Of a stretch of 9,418 nt of DNA, positions 6,883 through 9,418 are shown piece by piece. The stretch comes from Acidimicrobiia bacterium (GTDB lineage: Bacteria; Actinomycetota; Acidimicrobiia; Acidimicrobiales; Ilumatobacteraceae). Within the stretch, counting starts at the first letter, position 1. Every line of letters begins with the position of its first letter. A program made the translations under genes and the position numbers. The DNA is taken from NCBI GenBank assembly GCA_030425785.1, contig JAUHYJ010000103.1, forward strand, positions 1-9,418. The letters run 5' to 3'. The notes beneath the pieces were generated by a model. That model did no database searches. It was not told where the DNA came from and was given only the letters and a program-made list of their open reading frames with translations.

Positions 6883-8235
6883 GTGGCCCACGTGCAGTAC
6901 CGATCGATGATGAGCAGCTCCGACGCCATCATCTGGAACATCGAAGCCGATCCGAACCTCCGATCGACCGTGATGGCCGTGTGGGAGCTCGATCAGGTGC
7001 CGACGCCGGAGCGGATGGCCGCCAACATCGACCGCATGGTCGCCGCGATCCCCCGCCTACGCGAGCGGGTCGAGGACGCCCGGCCGCGGCCCAACTGGGT
7101 GCCGTCGCCCGTCGATCTCGAGCGTCACTACGTCGTCGACGACCTGCCCGACGGGTCGGGCTTCGACGACGCGATCGCGTATGCCGAGCGCTGGGCGTGC
7201 GAGCCGTTCGACCGCGACGCCCCGCTGTGGCGGCTCGGGCTGCTCCGGGGGCTCGCCGACGGCCGCGCCGCGGCCGTCATCAAGGTGCACCACTCGATCG
7301 CGGACGGGCTCGGCATGGTGCTGATGCTCGGCGCCTTCACCGATCTCGAGCGCGACCCCCCGGCGGTGCCGCCCGCCGACAACGTGGTCGAGTTCCCGAC
7401 CGCGCGCCCGGCCTGGTCGCACGCCCGACGGGCCGGGCACAAGCTGGCCGCCGGAGCGCGCGCGGTCGGACGGGCGCCCGTCACCGCCACCACCGACGGC
7501 ATCCGCACGGTCCGGTCGATGCTCAAGCTCGTGCAGCCCAACCGCACGCCGCGCAGCCGACTCATGACCGAGCGCTCACCCGACCGAGGGCTCGACGCCC
7601 GCGAGATCCTGCTCGCCGACGTCAAGGCGGCCGGCAAGGCCAGGGGCCGCAGCATCAACGACGTGTTCGTGGGCATCGTGACCGATGCGGTGCGCCGGTA
7701 CCACTGGCGAGCCGGCGCCCGCTGCGAACAGCTGCGCGTGCACATCCCGGTCAACAGCCGCACGGCGCGCACGGCCGATGTCGTCGGCAACGAGTTCGTC
7801 CCGGCCCGGCTCGTCGTCGATCTGCACGGCGAACACGGCACGATCGACGGTGTCGGCGCCCAGCTCGAGCGGCTGCGCGCCGAGCCCGCCCTGCACCACG
7901 TGAACACGGTGTCGGCCAGCATCCATCGCCTGGGACGACGCCTCTCGCGCTGGGTGATCGGCGGGATGATGCAGGGCGTCGACGTGCTGGCGTCGAACGT
8001 GCCCGGGCCACCGTTCCCGCTGTTCCTCGCCGGAGCGAAGGTCGAGCGCTTCGTCGCCTTCGGCCCGCCGGCCGGCGCCGCGCTCAACGTGACGGCGTTC
8101 AGCTACGACGGCACGGTCCACCTCGGTGTCACGATCGACACCGCGAGCGTGACCGACCGCGAGCTGTTCCTCGAGTGCCTCGACCAGACGCTCGACGAGC
8201 TGATCGGCTCGCGCGCCGCCGCCGTCGCCGTCTGA
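6883..8235 (+). CDS. Wax ester synthase/diacylglycerol O-acyltransferase (WS/DGAT)
   Basis: Transfers an acyl group from acyl-CoA to diacylglycerol or a fatty alcohol, the last step in making triacylglycerol or wax ester storage lipid; acts at the inner face of the membrane. At 450 residues it has the usual length. The catalytic motif HHSIADG (H136-H137, D141-G142) matches HHxxxDG. Other family marks are the N-terminal SSSDAIIWNIEADPNLRSTV, INDVFVGIVTDAVRRY, the IPVNSR segment, GNEFVPARL, and SNVPGPPFPLFLAGAKV near the C-terminus. The start is uncertain: an in-frame stop at 6874 limits it, and GTG 6883, GTG 6892, ATG 6907 and ATG 6910 all lie before SSSDA with no Shine-Dalgarno or clear -10 box. 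Related proteins begin close to this motif, so ATG 6907 or 6910 is quite possible. Whether it prefers wax ester or triacylglycerol cannot be told. It converges with the AIM24 gene, with 6 bp between stops. Confidence 0.92.
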   Translation: MAHVQYRSMMSSSDAIIWNIEADPNLRSTVMAVWELDQVPTPERMAANIDRMVAAIPRLRERVEDARPRPNWVPSPVDLERHYVVDDLPDGSGFDDAIAYAERWACEPFDRDAPLWRLGLLRGLADGRAAAVIKVHHSIADGLGMVLMLGAFTDLERDPPAVPPADNVVEFPTARPAWSHARRAGHKLAAGARAVGRAPVTATTDGIRTVRSMLKLVQPNRTPRSRLMTERSPDRGLDAREILLADVKAAGKARGRSINDVFVGIVTDAVRRYHWRAGARCEQLRVHIPVNSRTARTADVVGNEFVPARLVVDLHGEHGTIDGVGAQLERLRAEPALHHVNTVSASIHRLGRRLSRWVIGGMMQGVDVLASNVPGPPFPLFLAGAKVERFVAFGPPAGAALNVTAFSYDGTVHLGVTIDTASVTDRELFLECLDQTLDELIGSRAAAVAV

Positions 8236-8241
8236 CCCGGA

Positions 8242-8919
8242 TCAGGAACGCTGCGTCGGCAGCTTCGGCACCAGCCAGTCGATGAAGTTCGCCGGGCTGC
8301 GCGTCTGGACGTAGCAGCGGCCGGGCCCGGTGAGGCGGACGACGAGCCCCTCACCGCCGAGCATCGTCGACTTCCAGTTGCCGACCTTCTGGACCTCGTA
8401 GGTGACGCCCTCGTCCCAGCCGACCATGTGCCCCGTGTCGACGACGTAGGTCTGACCCGGCTGCAGGTCGACGGCGTGCACGGCGCCGTAGCTCGACACG
8501 ATCAGGTCGCCGACGCCCGAGCACTTGAGCATGAAGAGGCCCTCCTTCGAGAAGAACGTCTTCGCTCCGCCCCACTTGCTGTCGACCTCGATCGACCCCG
8601 GCGCTGCGAGATACGACCCCGACTGCAGGAACACCGTGTTGCCCGTGAGCGACCAGGTGATGACGTCGCCGGGCAGCGCCGGCGCCACGACGACGTGATC
8701 ACCCGGCGCGCTGGCGGTGAAGGTGTTCAAGAAGAACGACTCGCCACCGAGCACCGAACGCTTGAGGCCCTTCAGGACACCGCCGCGCGTGCTCGTCTCG
8801 ATGCCGATGCCCGGCGTCATCGCCATCATCGCGCCGGCCTCGGCCTGGACGCTCTCGCCCTGGTCGAGATGGACGGTCGCCATCGCGAACGACGGGCTGT
8901 AGCTGATCTCGGTCCGCAT
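8242..8919 (-). CDS. AIM24 / TIGR00266 family protein
   Basis: A 225-residue protein matching the length and pattern of the TIGR00266/AIM24 family, a beta-rich fold. Recognisable parts are QAEAGAMMAMTPGIGIET near residues 23-41, LKGLKRSVLGGESFFLNTFTA, PGDVITWSL, the FLQSGSYLAAP strand, SKEGLFMLKCSGVGDLIVSSYGA and the GWDEGVTYEVQKVGNWKS to GGEGLVVRLTGPGRCYVQTR C-terminal half. No signal peptide or membrane helix is seen. The bacterial proteins have no established biochemical role; the yeast relative Aim24 is a mitochondrial inner-membrane protein. The ATG at 8919 is chosen because the family homology starts there and a -10 box lies 7 nt upstream; the frame stays open beyond it, but those residues are a shadow of the sdhB coding region. 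It lies 41 bp downstream of the iron-sulfur subunit gene on the same strand. Confidence 0.88.
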   Translation of the reverse strand: MRTEISYSPSFAMATVHLDQGESVQAEAGAMMAMTPGIGIETSTRGGVLKGLKRSVLGGESFFLNTFTASAPGDHVVVAPALPGDVITWSLTGNTVFLQSGSYLAAPGSIEVDSKWGGAKTFFSKEGLFMLKCSGVGDLIVSSYGAVHAVDLQPGQTYVVDTGHMVGWDEGVTYEVQKVGNWKSTMLGGEGLVVRLTGPGRCYVQTRSPANFIDWLVPKLPTQRS

Positions 8920-8926
8920 CGACCCC

Positions 8927-8932
8927 AACCTA
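8927..8932 (-). promoter_or_regulatory. Candidate -10 box for the AIM24 gene
   Basis: Read on the minus strand, TAGGTT fits TANNNT and lies exactly 7 nt before the ATG at 8919, within the 41-bp gap after sdhB. It predicts a leaderless transcript for the AIM24 gene independent of the sdh operon, although read-through from sdh remains possible because no terminator hairpin is visible in the gap. Confidence 0.5.
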
Positions 8933-8960
8933 GACGGCGAACGAGGCCGGGTCGGTCGAT

Positions 8961-9418
8961 TCAGGTGCGGCTGAGTGCCTTGCGGTTCTTGAACTTGGCG
9001 GCGAAGTAGTCGGAGTTCATGAGGGCGATCACGTCGATCGAGATCTCCTTCGGACACGCCGCCTCGCACTCGCCGTGGTTCGTGCACGAGCCGAAGTACT
9101 GATCCATCGTCTCGACCATCGCCTCCGCGCGCTGGTAGCGCTCGGCCTGCCCCTGCGGCAGCAGGTTGAGGTGGTTGATCTTCGCTCCCGTGAAGAGGTT
9201 GGCGGCGCCGTTCGGGCAGGCCGCCACGCAGGCCCCACAGCCGATGCACTCGGCCGAGTCCATCGCCGCGTCGGCGACCGGCTTCGGGATCGGGATCAGG
9301 TTGGCGTCGGGCGCGCCGCCGGTCTCGGCGGTGATGTAGCCGCCGGCCTCGATGATGCGGTCGAACGCCGCCCGGTCGACCATCAGATCCTTGATGATCG
9401 GGAACGCGCTCGCCCGCC
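8961..9418 (-). CDS. sdhB: Succinate dehydrogenase/fumarate reductase iron-sulfur subunit, C-terminal part (5' partial)
   Basis: The last 151 residues of the iron-sulfur subunit of respiratory complex II, which passes electrons from the flavoprotein to the quinone site at the membrane. Two cysteine motifs are visible: [12 protein letters not shown] (9213-9248) for the [4Fe-4S] cluster and [12 protein letters not shown] (9051-9086), the Cx5Cx3CP pattern of the [3Fe-4S] cluster. The N-terminal [2Fe-2S] domain lies beyond the right edge. The ATG at 9383 is internal: upstream codons read [11 protein letters not shown], which continues the known family sequence before [16 protein letters not shown]. 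The [13 protein letters not shown] segment between domains and the C-terminal [19 protein letters not shown] resemble the type-B/fumarate-reductase-like enzymes common in Actinobacteria. The flavoprotein and membrane subunit genes would be expected upstream, outside the window. This appears to be the last sdh gene, followed by the AIM24 gene. Confidence 0.95.
   Translation of the reverse strand, partial: RASAFPIIKDLMVDRAAFDRIIEAGGYITAETGGAPDANLIPIPKPVADAAMDSAECIGCGACVAACPNGAANLFTGAKINHLNLLPQGQAERYQRAEAMVETMDQYFGSCTNHGECEAACPKEISIDVIALMNSDYFAAKFKNRKALSRT

Noticed and set aside
4672..6891. A 739-codon open frame on the minus strand across the glycosidase end and the ABC-F gene
   Set aside because: It runs antisense through two well-supported genes and contains no recognisable motif; a GC-bias shadow.
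8231..8246. Near-palindrome TGACCCGGATCA between the two convergent stops as a terminator
   Set aside because: It consists mostly of the two opposed TGA stop codons plus a CCGG core, has no loop or T tract, and is too short to support a terminator call.
5871..8285. An 804-codon open frame on the plus strand spanning the ABC-F and acyltransferase genes
   Set aside because: The translation is extremely arginine- and proline-rich and out of phase with two genes whose catalytic motifs are intact; a GC-bias shadow.
1..9418. Defence island, phage, transposon or biosynthetic cluster
   Set aside because: All genes resolve into common chromosomal families with uniform base composition, and I saw no integrase, transposase, terminal repeats or clustered biosynthetic enzymes.

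Overview
The window is GC-rich actinobacterial chromosome, with G or C at nearly every third codon position in the real genes. The gene content (GGDEF/EAL hybrid, wax ester synthase/DGAT, actinobacterial-type ABC-F, SdhB) and the leaderless promoters fit a marine or soil actinobacterium, perhaps an Ilumatobacter-like member of the Acidimicrobiia. That lineage is inferred from style, not from a marker gene. I see no rRNA, tRNA, CRISPR array, insertion sequence, integrase or prophage gene. This looks like ordinary core chromosome, and I found no clear new multi-gene system.

Layout. (1) 1-1776 (+): the C-terminal part of a membrane-anchored PAS-GGDEF-EAL cyclic-di-GMP protein, cut by the left edge. 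(2) 1777-1854: a short convergent gap with a GC hairpin. (3) 2882-1855 (-): azlC and azlD, a two-subunit branched-chain amino acid exporter whose genes overlap by 4 bp. (4) 2883-2996: a divergent promoter region. (5) 3047-5164 (+): a glycoside hydrolase family 2-type protein with an odd 5' end and an Asp where the acid/base Glu is expected. (6) 5203-6795 (+): an ABC-F ATPase. (7) 6883-8235 (+): a wax ester synthase/diacylglycerol acyltransferase. (8) 8919-8242 (-): an AIM24/TIGR00266-family protein, converging on the acyltransferase with a 6-bp gap. (9) 9418-8961 (-): the C-terminal half of the succinate dehydrogenase/fumarate reductase iron-sulfur subunit, cut by the right edge.

The genes mostly look like independent units. 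Only azlCD is clearly an operon; the AIM24 gene may also be read from the sdh operon in addition to its own promoter. Three starts (2997 +, 5203 +, 8919 -) share one design: a TANNNT -10 hexamer exactly 7 nt before GTG or ATG and no Shine-Dalgarno sequence, as expected for leaderless transcripts. The azlC start is a near match.

The points most worth checking are the glycosidase 5' end, where a promoter-linked 19-codon frame is out of phase with the main gene, and the Glu-to-Asp change in its catalytic motif.
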